Origin: Lachnospiraceae bacterium | Lineage (GTDB): Bacteria; Bacillota; Clostridia; Lachnospirales; Lachnospiraceae | Length of the DNA: 50,981 nucleotides | NCBI GenBank assembly: GCA_910575835.1 | Contig: CAJTGB010000028.1 | Location: 1 to 50,981, forward strand | Direction: 5' to 3' | Shown: piece by piece, positions 34,264-42,454 of the stretch | Numbering within the stretch: position 1 is the first letter of the stretch | How the letters are laid out: each line of letters begins with the position of its first letter | Made by a program: the position numbers and the translations under genes | The notes under the pieces: model-generated | Database searches by the model: none | Told to the model about the DNA's origin: nothing | Seen by the model: the letters and a program-made list of their open reading frames with translations, nothing else

Positions 34264-35100
34264 TTACCCTTTGACCGCCCCTGCCATCATGCCTTTCTCC
34301 AGCTTTTCCTGGAAGATAATATACAAAATGATCATAGGTAATGCCGTAAGCACAAGAATTGTCATGATCATAGGAATGTTTACCCCATACTGCCCCTGGT
34401 ATTCCCAGACCGCCAAAGGCAATGTTCTCTTGGAAACAGACGACGTAAGTACCAATGCATATACAAATTCATTCCACATATTGATTCCGTTATAAATCGC
34501 AAGTGTAGCCAGCCCTGGCTTTGACAGCGGAAGAATGATCTTCAAGAATATCCTGACTTTTCCAGCCCCGTCAATCTCAGCCGATTCCTCTAATTCTTTG
34601 GGTATCCCCTTCATGAATCCCGTTAATATAAATACAGAGACAGGGAGATTAAACGCCACATAAGGACCGATCAACGCCATCGGAGAATCATAAAGCCCCA
34701 TTTGCTTGGCAAACAAAAATACCGGAATCAATGTAGCATGAATCGGAATAGCCATGCACGCGATCACAATGTTAAAAATCAGGCCGCCCCACCGGAAATC
34801 AAGTCTTGCAAACACATAAGAAGCCATAACAGCACAGGTAAGGATCAACGCCAACCCTACGATACATACAACGATACTGTTCTTAAAGTAATTGAAGTAA
34901 TTTCCTGTAAGAATCTCTATATAGTTACTGACCATCAACACTTTGGGAATCTTAAATACCGAGCCTGAAAACAATTCCTGCTGATCCTTTAAAGAAGTAA
35001 TCACCATATACACAAACGGCACAACCGTTATCAATACCCAAAACAGTATAAATACTTTTGAAATAATTCCTAAAGGAGTGATTTTCTTACTTTTTACCAT
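34264..35100 (-). CDS. Sugar ABC transporter permease, MalG/LacG type
   Basis: A 278-residue permease with six predicted spans. The EAA loop lies near residues 180-210 (ELEESAEIDGAGKVRIFLKIILP) and the end is MMAGAVKG. It forms the channel with the permease encoded just upstream (1-nt gap) and receives sugar from the lipoprotein. No ATPase gene is present, so a shared ATPase elsewhere is assumed. Confidence 0.93.
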   Translation of the reverse strand: MVKSKKITPLGIISKVFILFWVLITVVPFVYMVITSLKDQQELFSGSVFKIPKVLMVSNYIEILTGNYFNYFKNSIVVCIVGLALILTCAVMASYVFARLDFRWGGLIFNIVIACMAIPIHATLIPVFLFAKQMGLYDSPMALIGPYVAFNLPVSVFILTGFMKGIPKELEESAEIDGAGKVRIFLKIILPLSKPGLATLAIYNGINMWNEFVYALVLTSSVSKRTLPLAVWEYQGQYGVNIPMIMTILVLTALPMIILYIIFQEKLEKGMMAGAVKG

Positions 35101-35101
35101 T

Positions 35102-35998
35102 TTAATCCTCTCCTTTCCAGTACATTGTCTTAAATGTTAACAGCGAAATAACCGTTATGATAATAAACATCGCCGAGGCAATTGTAGAACCGTATCCCAT
35201 CTTCATACTCGTAAATGCATTCTTATACATATAAGTAGCCATCAGCTCCGTCTTACCGGAAGGCCCGCCTTCTGTCATAACATAGATGAGATCAAAATAC
35301 TTCAAAGAACCTACCATACACATGATCACCGCACTTTTTATCGTATCAGACATCATGGGGATCGCCACTTTGAATATATATTGGGTTCTGGTTGAGCCGT
35401 CGATTACCGCCGCCTCATAAATATCCGTCGAGATCGTTGTAATACCGGCATAATAATATAGCATGTAAAACGGCACATACTGCCATGATATAACTATGAT
35501 CACTGCCGCAAGCGCTGTAGATCCAGAAGATAAAAGATTAAAAGGCTTATCCATAAATATCCGCATTATAACGCCTGCAAGCCCATATTTGACCTCAAAT
35601 AACTGCCGAAATAAAAAACCTATTGCTACAGAACTCATAAGCAGCGGAAGAAAATACGCCGCCTTTATCAGCTTGGCACCATGAAGCAGCCCGTCGATCA
35701 AAAATGCCAGAAGCATGGCTATCGGCATCTGTATTACAATACAACTGATCACCATGATCACATTATTTTTTACTGCACTCCAGAACTTCGTATCTTGTAG
35801 CAAGACCTTCCAGTTCTCCATACCTATGAAGGTTCCCTCTGCTGTTACCCCATTCCAATCAAGGGTACTGATATCAAACGTGTAGATAATGGAACGAAAA
35901 ATAAATAAAACCAAAAAGAAACAGGTTGGCAGTAAAAACGCAATAGAAACTCTATTGACAGCACGTCTTCTTCTTGAAGCTAAGTCTTGTCGTTTCAT
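35102..35998 (-). CDS. Sugar ABC transporter permease, MalF/LacF type
   Basis: A 298-residue permease. The N-terminal span (VSIAFLLPTCFFLVLFIFRS) is followed by further spans and the EAA loop near residues 190-220 (YEAAVIDGSTRTQYIFKVAIP). Second gene of the importer. A strong hairpin in the gap before it would favour more of the binding protein than of the permeases. Confidence 0.93.
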   Translation of the reverse strand: MKRQDLASRRRRAVNRVSIAFLLPTCFFLVLFIFRSIIYTFDISTLDWNGVTAEGTFIGMENWKVLLQDTKFWSAVKNNVIMVISCIVIQMPIAMLLAFLIDGLLHGAKLIKAAYFLPLLMSSVAIGFLFRQLFEVKYGLAGVIMRIFMDKPFNLLSSGSTALAAVIIVISWQYVPFYMLYYYAGITTISTDIYEAAVIDGSTRTQYIFKVAIPMMSDTIKSAVIMCMVGSLKYFDLIYVMTEGGPSGKTELMATYMYKNAFTSMKMGYGSTIASAMFIIITVISLLTFKTMYWKGED

Positions 35999-36022
35999 AT
36001 GCTTCCCCCTATTTTGTTGACA

Positions 36023-36061
36023 GGGCTGCCGGGAAATATGAGAATTGCTTCCCGACAGCCC
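36023..36061 (-). promoter_or_regulatory. Intercistronic hairpin between binding-protein and permease genes
   Basis: Arms GGGCTGcCGGGAA (36023-36035) and TTCCCGaCAGCCC (36049-36061) form a G+C-rich stem just past the binding-protein stop with no T-run. Such hairpins commonly protect the binding-protein mRNA or attenuate the distal genes. Confidence 0.7.
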
Positions 36062-36073
36062 CTTAGTTAATTG

Positions 36074-37402
36074 TTATTTCAAATCTGCAATGGTATCATC
36101 CATCATCTTACCATATTCTTCCGGTGTGACCGAACCATCCAAAAGCTGCTGCAGCGCGTCTTTATGAACCTCTGCCTGTTCATTCGGAAGATACTGATCC
36201 AGCCAAAGCTGCATATGTTCTGCGGACTGTGCGGCATCGCTGATCGCAATACTAAGTTCATCTGTAAGCTCAATATCTTTTAACGGAGGAATCTTTCCTT
36301 CTTCAATTCTCTCCTCTACTGCCTTATCATCCAGAAGATATGTAATTGCCTTAAATGCCATCTCTGGATTCTGAGATGTTTTTGCAATAGAACAGAAATT
36401 ATCACCGATCGTTCCAATATAATCTGCTGCGCTTCCTTTACCATTCGTGTCAGCCGGGAACTGGAGAATACCAATCTTCTCTACATAATCAGGCGCTTCT
36501 CCTTGCGCGGTAAATAAGAACCATCCGCCCATAATATACATTCCCGCTTCATCATTATATAACAGATTACGATCCTGCCCAGAGTCATAGTCTAATGCAT
36601 TGAAGTCATCTCCGAAATATCCCTTTTGCGCCCATTCCTGGAACTTCTCTGCTGCTTTGATATAATCCTCTTCCGTAAAGCTTCTTTCTCCGTTATACCC
36701 ATCCTCAAAAGCCTGCGCACCTGCAATTCTGTCCAATATGTATCCATAGATAATGGAACCGGTCCATTTAGTCTTATTGGCAAGCGCTATCGGAATCACG
36801 TCTTTTTCAAGTAATTTATCGCAAACCTGTTCAAATTCATCTAACGTTGTCGGCGGAGTGAGACTATACTCTTTAAACATGTCCTTGTTATAATACAAGA
36901 GCGCCGGAGATACATTCTCTATCGGAACCGCCCATATCTTATCCTTGTAAGTAGCCTGAGTTATAGACGCATCCAGGAACTGATCTTTATAATTATCTTC
37001 ATTCATCAGATCTGTCAGATCATAGAGCGTATCTGCGTCTACATATGACGTCATAGGACCGCCGGTCCAATGAATAAATACATCCGGAAGCTCTCCTGCC
37101 GCCATAGCCGTTACTAACTTTGTCTTATACGCGTCATTTGCCATAGCAACGACATCTACTTTATACCCCGGATTATCTTCTTCGAACCGCTTCATGGAAT
37201 CCTCAATCGTCTTTGCAACTGCATCCTGCGTCTGAATATGCCACATCGTGATAACCTTTTCATCTCCAGCAGATGTGCTTTCCTTTGCCGAATCATCTGA
37301 ACTTCCAGACGTCTTCGTATTCACGCTGCATCCTGCCATTCCCACACCTAAAGCAGCTATCGCTGCGAATACGGTTGCCATTTTGAAAACTTTTCTCTTC
37401 AT
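36074..37402 (-). CDS. Sugar ABC transporter solute-binding lipoprotein
   Basis: A 442-residue SBP_bac_1-type protein. The signal peptide (residues 1-24) ends in a lipobox with Cys25 (GMAGC), so it is anchored outside the membrane. A Ser/Thr-rich linker precedes the mature domain (VITMWHIQTQDAVAKTIEDS). It captures the substrate for the two permeases downstream and is the first gene of the cluster. GGGAGG (37409-37414) is the ribosome site. Confidence 0.94.
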   Translation of the reverse strand: MKRKVFKMATVFAAIAALGVGMAGCSVNTKTSGSSDDSAKESTSAGDEKVITMWHIQTQDAVAKTIEDSMKRFEEDNPGYKVDVVAMANDAYKTKLVTAMAAGELPDVFIHWTGGPMTSYVDADTLYDLTDLMNEDNYKDQFLDASITQATYKDKIWAVPIENVSPALLYYNKDMFKEYSLTPPTTLDEFEQVCDKLLEKDVIPIALANKTKWTGSIIYGYILDRIAGAQAFEDGYNGERSFTEEDYIKAAEKFQEWAQKGYFGDDFNALDYDSGQDRNLLYNDEAGMYIMGGWFLFTAQGEAPDYVEKIGILQFPADTNGKGSAADYIGTIGDNFCSIAKTSQNPEMAFKAITYLLDDKAVEERIEEGKIPPLKDIELTDELSIAISDAAQSAEHMQLWLDQYLPNEQAEVHKDALQQLLDGSVTPEEYGKMMDDTIADLK

Positions 37403-37420
37403 TCTTTGACCTCCCTTGAC

Positions 37421-37500
37421 CTATCAAACTTAATTGATAGTGAATTAATTTTGTTTTTTATAGTGAATTAGTTTACAAATAAAATATAACATAATTCACT
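37421..37500 (-). promoter_or_regulatory. Candidate operators upstream of the pentose importer
   Basis: Three AGTGAATTA boxes, two in direct orientation on the plus strand (about 37439-37447 and 37462-37470) and one inverted (37492-37500), precede the binding-protein gene. Closer to the start codon is an inverted repeat CTATCAA (37421-37427)/TTGATAG (37434-37440). No unambiguous -35/-10 pair was identified. The segment from 37501 to 37655 is A+T-rich with no gene. Confidence 0.5.
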
Positions 37501-37658
37501 CGGCTAATCTATTCATTTTTTCTACAAAATTCAACATTAAAATTTGTGGATAAGTTATAAATGCAGAACATCCTTTCTTTTGCCTGATATACTAAATCAT
37601 ATAGAATGGACATGATTACATACCAATGCCGTGCGAACGCATTTACACATCAAAAGAC

Positions 37659-37718
37659 AAAAAAACTGCCCTGAAAATGTTATTCGGAACACCTTCCTCA
37701 ACAACATTTTCAGGACAG
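37659..37718 (-). terminator. Intrinsic terminator of rpiB
   Basis: CTGCCCTGAAAATGTT (37666-37681) pairs with 37703-37718 with one mismatch, followed on the minus strand by a run of seven T. It lies about 30 nt past the rpiB stop and insulates the downstream cluster. Confidence 0.9.
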
Positions 37719-37746
37719 CTTTTGAAGCCGCCGTTCTCTTCAGTTC

Positions 37747-38187
37747 TTATCTCTCCTCGATCGCCATGATCATATCCACCCTGGCCTGATGCCTTCCGCC
37801 CTCAAACTCCGCATCAAGCCACGCCTTCACGATCTCCTTGGCAGTCTCGATCCCAATGATCCTCGCACCAAACGCCAGTATATTCGCATCGTTATGCTGC
37901 CTTGACAGTCTTGCCGTACATGGCTCCGAACAAACTGCCGCCCTGATTCCCCTGACCTTGTTAGCCGCAAGCGAGATACCAAGACCTGTCCCGCAGATGA
38001 GAATCCCCAAGTCCACATCCTTCGCTGCGACCGCCCTTGCAACCTTCTCTCCATATACCGCGTAACTGCAGCTTTCATCACTGTCCGTCCCATAATTGAC
38101 AACTTCGTATCCCAGTTCTTCGAGATATCCTGCGATCTCATTCTTCATTGCAACAGCCGCGTGATCATTCCCGATTCCTATCTTCAT
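37747..38187 (-). CDS. rpiB: Ribose-5-phosphate isomerase B / sugar-phosphate isomerase
   Basis: A 146-residue RpiB/LacAB-family isomerase: IGNDHAAVAMK at the start, catalytic Cys region GILICGTGLGISLAANK and later RQHNDANILAFGAR. It interconverts ribose 5-phosphate and ribulose 5-phosphate, or allose 6-phosphate and allulose 6-phosphate. It has its own terminator and a promoter region shared with the divergent HAD gene. It lies upstream of the pentose cluster and could help feed its products into the pentose phosphate pathway. Confidence 0.93.
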   Translation of the reverse strand: MKIGIGNDHAAVAMKNEIAGYLEELGYEVVNYGTDSDESCSYAVYGEKVARAVAAKDVDLGILICGTGLGISLAANKVRGIRAAVCSEPCTARLSRQHNDANILAFGARIIGIETAKEIVKAWLDAEFEGGRHQARVDMIMAIEER

Positions 38188-38270
38188 TTATATTTCCTCT
38201 CTTCCATTCATCTTATTTTTATATTATAATATCTAAATGTATAATTATCAACATGACACCGGAGAATATT

Positions 38271-39050
38271 ATGATAAAACTAATTGCAAGCGACCTGGAC
38301 GGCACACTCCTAAAGAACGGCGCCCAGGAGCCTAATCCCAGAATCTACGATATTATTAAAAAGCTGAAAGAGAAGGGGATCCGTTTCGCAGCGGCAAGCG
38401 GGCGGCAGCACTACAATCTAAGGCTTCTCTTCGAACCTGTTAAGGACGATATCTTTTATATTGCTGAAAATGGTTCCCTGTGCATCTGCGGCGAACAGGT
38501 GATATCCAGAGGCCTTATTGAACGCAGCCTGGGCCTCCGTATATTCAAGGCTGTCCGTGACCGAGGCGGCTGCCATTGTCTTCTGTCCTGTGAATCCGCA
38601 TGCTATACCGATTCTAAGGATACGGAATTTATCCGGTATATACGGGACGTTCTTCGTTACGATCTGAGAACGGCGGATGACCTGGCAGATATTACAGAAC
38701 CGTTTTTAAAGATCGCCATCTGCGATTTTACCGGTACGGACGGCATTGAAGAGTATTTTGGGGAATTATTTAACGATGAGATCAAAGTTGTCACTTCCGG
38801 TATGATCTGGATTGATTTCATCGCTCCCAACGCCAATAAAGGAAGCGCTCTTTCAGATCTGGCAGCGCATCTTGGCATACGCCCGGACGAATGCATGGCC
38901 TTCGGCGATCAATACAACGATACAGAGATGCTCCAATTCGCAGGGATCAGCTATGCCATGGCCGACGGAGCGCCCGGCATCTCTGATTATGCAACAAATG
39001 TCACGGACTGCGTTGAAGATGTTTTGGAAGATTTCCTTAAGAAACTCTGA
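38271..39050 (+). CDS. Cof-type HAD sugar phosphatase
   Basis: A 259-residue HAD-IIB hydrolase: motif I ASDLDGTLLKNG at residues 5-16, motif II AASGRQHYN, Lys motif NKGSAL and motif IV AFGDQYNDTEML. I chose ATG 38271 because GGAG (38261-38264) lies 6 nt upstream; the frame runs back into rpiB antisense but has no support there. Cof-type enzymes dephosphorylate sugar phosphates or flavin/PLP precursors. It is divergent from rpiB. Confidence 0.92.
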   Translation: MIKLIASDLDGTLLKNGAQEPNPRIYDIIKKLKEKGIRFAAASGRQHYNLRLLFEPVKDDIFYIAENGSLCICGEQVISRGLIERSLGLRIFKAVRDRGGCHCLLSCESACYTDSKDTEFIRYIRDVLRYDLRTADDLADITEPFLKIAICDFTGTDGIEEYFGELFNDEIKVVTSGMIWIDFIAPNANKGSALSDLAAHLGIRPDECMAFGDQYNDTEMLQFAGISYAMADGAPGISDYATNVTDCVEDVLEDFLKKL

Positions 39051-39142
39051 AAATTCAGGGTTCTCACCGGTATTCACTTTACAAACTGCTGAAAATATGG
39101 CATATTTAAACATGTTATCAAAACAAAAATGAGGGGATTTTC

Positions 39143-40048
39143 ATGAAGAAACTAATATTATTTTTTCTGAAGCCGCTGTCGTTTCTGCCCGCGATATGCA
39201 TGATGTACATAATCTACAGCTTTTCCGCCCAGACCGGCGAGGCTTCCGGAAGCTTGAGTTATACCGTCAGCTATAAGATCGTCGAGATCGGCAATGATAC
39301 CTTTGATGTTGGAATATCGGACGATCAGCTCGGTTATTATGCAAAACGAATCGAATACCCCGTCCGTAAGCTTGCCCACATGACAGAGTATTTCTGTCTG
39401 GCAATCGCCGTTTCCTTTCCGTTCTACGTGTACGGATTAAGAGGATTCCCGTTGATGCTGGTCGCCGGACTGATCTGCGTCGGCTTCGCCGCCGGGGACG
39501 AATACCATCAATCCTTCGTTGACGGGCGCGGGCCTTCCAAGAAGGACGTCATGATCGACAGTATCGGAGCGTTCTTCGGTATTATAACCGTCCGAATCAT
39601 CTGCTGGACCTTCCTGGCTCCGTTCCGTGTCGCGCAGCGAATCGAAGAACGGGCACGGAGAAAGGAGATGGCCAGACGGCAGGCAGAGGAGCGGGAAATG
39701 GAACGCCAGGAGCTTGCCAGATTCCGGGCTGCAGAGCGGCGGCGCGCAGAGGCGCGGCGTTTTGCAGAAGAGCGCCGGCGGACGGAGCTCCATCTTGATG
39801 ATGATCATCGCCGGTCAGGAGCACAGCGTTCCAAGGATAACCGCAGACCGAGAGGAGACCGGGAAGCATCATTCCCCAAGTCTGAGAGGGAGAAGCCCGT
39901 ACGGCAGGCATCAAGAGTCAAAACAGCACAGTCCAAATCCGAGAAACCGGAACGTGCAGTTAAGAGGCGTCCTTCTCAATCACATATGGACTCCGTAAGT
40001 TCGCGTCCCCGTCCTGTAAAACGTGTATCTGCACAGACAAAACCTTAA
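39143..40048 (+). CDS. VanZ-like membrane protein with long basic C-terminal tail
   Basis: A 301-residue protein. Residues 1-165 match VanZ-like proteins: N-terminal span with MMYIIYSFSAQ, then KLAHMTEYFCLAIAVSFPFY, a third span, AAGDEYHQSFVDGRGPSKKDVMIDSIGAFFG and a final span. VanZ proteins give low-level teicoplanin resistance or are of unknown envelope function. The remaining 135 residues are a highly charged Arg/Glu-rich segment (EERARRKEMARRQAEEREME) likely to be a coiled coil then disordered, not part of typical VanZ. A G+C-rich hairpin follows. Confidence 0.85.
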   Translation: MKKLILFFLKPLSFLPAICMMYIIYSFSAQTGEASGSLSYTVSYKIVEIGNDTFDVGISDDQLGYYAKRIEYPVRKLAHMTEYFCLAIAVSFPFYVYGLRGFPLMLVAGLICVGFAAGDEYHQSFVDGRGPSKKDVMIDSIGAFFGIITVRIICWTFLAPFRVAQRIEERARRKEMARRQAEEREMERQELARFRAAERRRAEARRFAEERRRTELHLDDDHRRSGAQRSKDNRRPRGDREASFPKSEREKPVRQASRVKTAQSKSEKPERAVKRRPSQSHMDSVSSRPRPVKRVSAQTKP

Positions 40049-40066
40049 TGTAAACACATATACGAA

Positions 40067-40088
40067 GGGGGATGCTGCCTGCATCCCC
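40067..40088 (+). terminator. Hairpin after the VanZ-like gene
   Basis: GGGGATGC (40068-40075) pairs with GCATCCCC (40081-40088) across a short loop, 19 nt past the stop. The run after it is pyrimidine-rich rather than a clean T-run, so termination efficiency is uncertain. Confidence 0.6.
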
Positions 40089-40103
40089 TCTGTCATAGCT
40101 TCT

Positions 40104-40154
40104 ATTCTATTCCTATTTTATTTCTATTCCTATTTCATTTCTATTCCTATTTTA
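40104..40154. repeat. 17-bp tandem repeat, pyrimidine-rich
   Basis: Three near-identical units: 40104-40120 (one mismatch at its start), 40121-40137 (TTTCTATTCCTATTTCA) and 40138-40154 (TTTCTATTCCTATTTTA). A more degenerate stretch continues to about 40172, almost to the stop of the minus-strand permease gene. Confidence 0.85.
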
Positions 40155-40176
40155 CTATTTCATTCCTGTTCCATTT

Positions 40177-40917
40177 TTAATCCTTCTCATATCCGTTCCG
40201 TCTGTACATCACCAGGAACACCAGAGCACTAATGATCAATTCTCCGAACAGCACTGCGATATCCAGCGGTTCTACGGTATATTTCACTCCGTTTGCAAAG
40301 CAGTCCGTCATCTTTGTCACCACACCCGTAAACAAGAATCCAGAGATCCGTCGAAGTCCGTCCGACATATTTCCAAACATAGGTATCATCATAAATACGA
40401 TCAACAGCGGATACCCGATCAGATTGGCATTCATCTGAGTATCGGCACAGATCCCCACGATCATCCCGATCACACAGCTAATCAGCGACGCCGCTATGCT
40501 CACCAGGAAATATGCCGGAATTGACACCTGTTCCATCGAAATCCCGCTGACCCACAATATGGCAAAATTTATCACCACCGTAAGAACGAACGGATATAAA
40601 ATACTTCCGATAAAATACTGCATCCCTGTAATGGACGAAGTCATCAATACACGAAGCGTATGCTTTTCCTTTTCTTCCGCAATCGCCGTTCCTACCGTCA
40701 GGAAACCATTTGTACAGATATTCATCGTAATTCCAAGATTCAACAGCACCGCCATCATCATAGGCACCAGTTTTCCGTCGGTCCGAAGCCCATACAAGAT
40801 CTTGCACCCCCACACCATACCCAATACCATAAACGGTCCTATCATCACCGCCGTATTCCGGCTGACACAGAGCCATTTGATCCTTGCCACTGCCGCTAAT
40901 TTATTCATATTCTCCAT
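40177..40917 (-). CDS. ABC-2 type transporter permease
   Basis: A 246-residue membrane protein with six predicted spans (first about residues 22-45) and the ABC-2 pattern: a cytoplasmic segment IAEEKEKHTLRVLMTSSITGMQYFIG between spans two and three. ATG 40915-40917 is chosen because GAGGAG lies 8 nt upstream. It is the membrane half of an exporter with the ATPase encoded 22 nt upstream; cargo is unknown. Confidence 0.88.
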   Translation of the reverse strand: MENMNKLAAVARIKWLCVSRNTAVMIGPFMVLGMVWGCKILYGLRTDGKLVPMMMAVLLNLGITMNICTNGFLTVGTAIAEEKEKHTLRVLMTSSITGMQYFIGSILYPFVLTVVINFAILWVSGISMEQVSIPAYFLVSIAASLISCVIGMIVGICADTQMNANLIGYPLLIVFMMIPMFGNMSDGLRRISGFLFTGVVTKMTDCFANGVKYTVEPLDIAVLFGELIISALVFLVMYRRNGYEKD

Positions 40918-40939
40918 CTTCTCAACTCCTCGATTCTTT

Positions 40940-41797
40940 CTACGCATTCAATGCCTTCCCTGTTACCTTCAAAAATACGCTCTCCAATGTCGGCTCGCAT
41001 GAATGTATACACTGTATCCGGTTCTTTCGCATCCATTCTGCGATCTTCCCGATATTCTCGGATGTCTGTTCCAGCACGATCTCTTCCTGGTTATCAAGAA
41101 GAACCTGATACTTCTTATCATGATTATATTTCAGGCAGAGTTCCTGCGGCGACCCAAATTCAACGATCTCACCCTGATAGAGAAGCGCCACCTTATCACA
41201 CAGCTTCGTCGCTTCCTCCATATTGTGAGTTGTCAGGAATATCGCCATCCCTTCTTGCTTCAGATTCAGAAGCATCCTGTGGATCTCCACCGCCGTCGTC
41301 GGGTCCAGTCCGCTTGTCGGTTCGTCAAGGAACAGGATCCTCGGCTTATGAAGAACGGCTCTTGCCAGGACAAGACGCTGCTTCTGCCCCTTGGACAGCT
41401 TGCCGGCCTGCTTCTTACTGTGTTCATACAATTCCACCTGTTTCAGAACTTCTTCCACTCTTGTATTCGATACACGCCAGATCTGTGCAAACAAACTAAG
41501 ATTCTGCCACACGGTCATCTTATCGTATATGCCGCTGTTATCAGAAACAACGCCGATCTTCTCATAGATCGAAGCGTCAATATTGGTAGAATCCGTTCCC
41601 AGGATCTTCGCTTCGCCGGATGTCTGCCTAAGCTGCCCTGTGATGATCTTGATCGTTGTCGTCTTACCGGCTCCCGACGGCCCTAAAAACCCAAGAATCT
41701 CTCCCTGATGTAATTCCATACTGATATCCTTAAGCGCCAGATCCGTCTTAAACCGCTTGGAAATATGCGACAGTTGAAGTAATACATTCTGTTCCAT
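40940..41797 (-). CDS. ABC transporter ATP-binding protein (exporter type)
   Basis: A 285-residue ATPase with Walker A GPSGAGKTT, Q-loop, signature LSKGQKQRL, Walker B ILFLDEPTSGLD and switch His (TTHNMEEATK). The last ~70 residues form the C-terminal extension common in drug- or peptide-export ATPases (ending LESVFLKVTGKALNA). It energises the ABC-2 permease next to it. A 21-bp inverted repeat lies 68 nt upstream of the start. Confidence 0.93.
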   Translation of the reverse strand: MEQNVLLQLSHISKRFKTDLALKDISMELHQGEILGFLGPSGAGKTTTIKIITGQLRQTSGEAKILGTDSTNIDASIYEKIGVVSDNSGIYDKMTVWQNLSLFAQIWRVSNTRVEEVLKQVELYEHSKKQAGKLSKGQKQRLVLARAVLHKPRILFLDEPTSGLDPTTAVEIHRMLLNLKQEGMAIFLTTHNMEEATKLCDKVALLYQGEIVEFGSPQELCLKYNHDKKYQVLLDNQEEIVLEQTSENIGKIAEWMRKNRIQCIHSCEPTLESVFLKVTGKALNA

Positions 41798-41864
41798 ATG
41801 ATAACCTTCTTTCTTATTTCTTTGATAGAGATATCATAGCATTATTCCGTTGCCAGATGCCGTT

Positions 41865-41885
41865 ATCTGCCCAAATGGGGCAGAT
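41865..41885. promoter_or_regulatory. 21-bp inverted repeat upstream of the ABC exporter
   Basis: ATCTGCCC (41865-41872) and GGGCAGAT (41878-41885) flank a 5-nt centre in the region shared by the exporter operon and the divergent DUF4869-like gene. It fits a dimeric repressor site, though no local regulator gene is obvious. Confidence 0.5.
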
Positions 41886-41921
41886 GATTGCCTGAAATGT
41901 TGAATTCTCCTCCAACCATTA

Positions 41922-41950
41922 TTGTAAAATATAAATTATTTGTCTATAAT
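41922..41950 (+). promoter_or_regulatory. Promoter of the DUF4869-like/ATPase pair
   Basis: TTGTAA (41922-41927) and TATAAT (41945-41950) are spaced by 17 nt. The ribosome site AGGAGG lies just before the ATG at 42005. Confidence 0.75.
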
Positions 41951-42004
41951 GAAATACATAAGGAATATATTTTGAAGTCTTAAATCAAGACACAGGAGGC
42001 AGTT

Positions 42005-42454
42005 ATGGTAAAAGTTTATTTTGAATTATCAGATGACAAAATTATCTCTACATCCAAATATTTTAATAATTCCTATACAGATGAATGGTTGGATGACTGG
42101 GCAATAAAGGTAATCCGCCAAGTAGACAATTCAGTATTACTCTCTCCAGGTCTTGTTGACAGCCCAGTGTTGGGTCCGATCACCATCCGGGAAATCAGCG
42201 GCGGAGCAAAAGCTCTTATTACTATGAACTCCGACAACTCTGTAATCAGTAATGCTAATAGCTGTGGTGAAAACTGTGCAGAACTTCTGGCAGAATTAAG
42301 TAAGAAAAAGGATTTTTCAATTTATCTCGCTTACCCTATGAATTTCAGTGACCACACCTTCGATATGGAAATCACCCGGACAGGAAAAATATGTCACACC
42401 GCAAACGAGTTTGAAAAGGAGTATCTTTTATGGAGACAAAACATGACCTTCTGA
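42005..42454 (+). CDS. DUF4869-like protein
   Basis: A 149-residue protein whose features (VKVYFELSDDKIISTSKYFNN at the start, SPVLGPITIREISGGAKALITM, NANSCGENCAELLAEL, a D-H-T-F-D-M-E-I segment) match what I recall of the DUF4869 family from Firmicutes. Its function is unknown. It overlaps the following ATPase gene by 25 nt, so the two are translationally coupled and probably work together. There is no signal peptide or membrane span. Confidence 0.7.
   Translation: MVKVYFELSDDKIISTSKYFNNSYTDEWLDDWAIKVIRQVDNSVLLSPGLVDSPVLGPITIREISGGAKALITMNSDNSVISNANSCGENCAELLAELSKKKDFSIYLAYPMNFSDHTFDMEITRTGKICHTANEFEKEYLLWRQNMTF

Noticed and set aside
38148-38270. Upstream extension of the Cof-type phosphatase frame
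   Set aside because: It overlaps rpiB on the other strand and lacks a ribosome site; ATG 38271 has GGAG 6 nt before it.
39627-39998. A 123-residue ORF in another frame inside the VanZ-like gene tail
   Set aside because: It lies wholly inside the tail's repeats of Arg/Glu codons, has no ribosome site and reads as low-complexity antisense-like residues.
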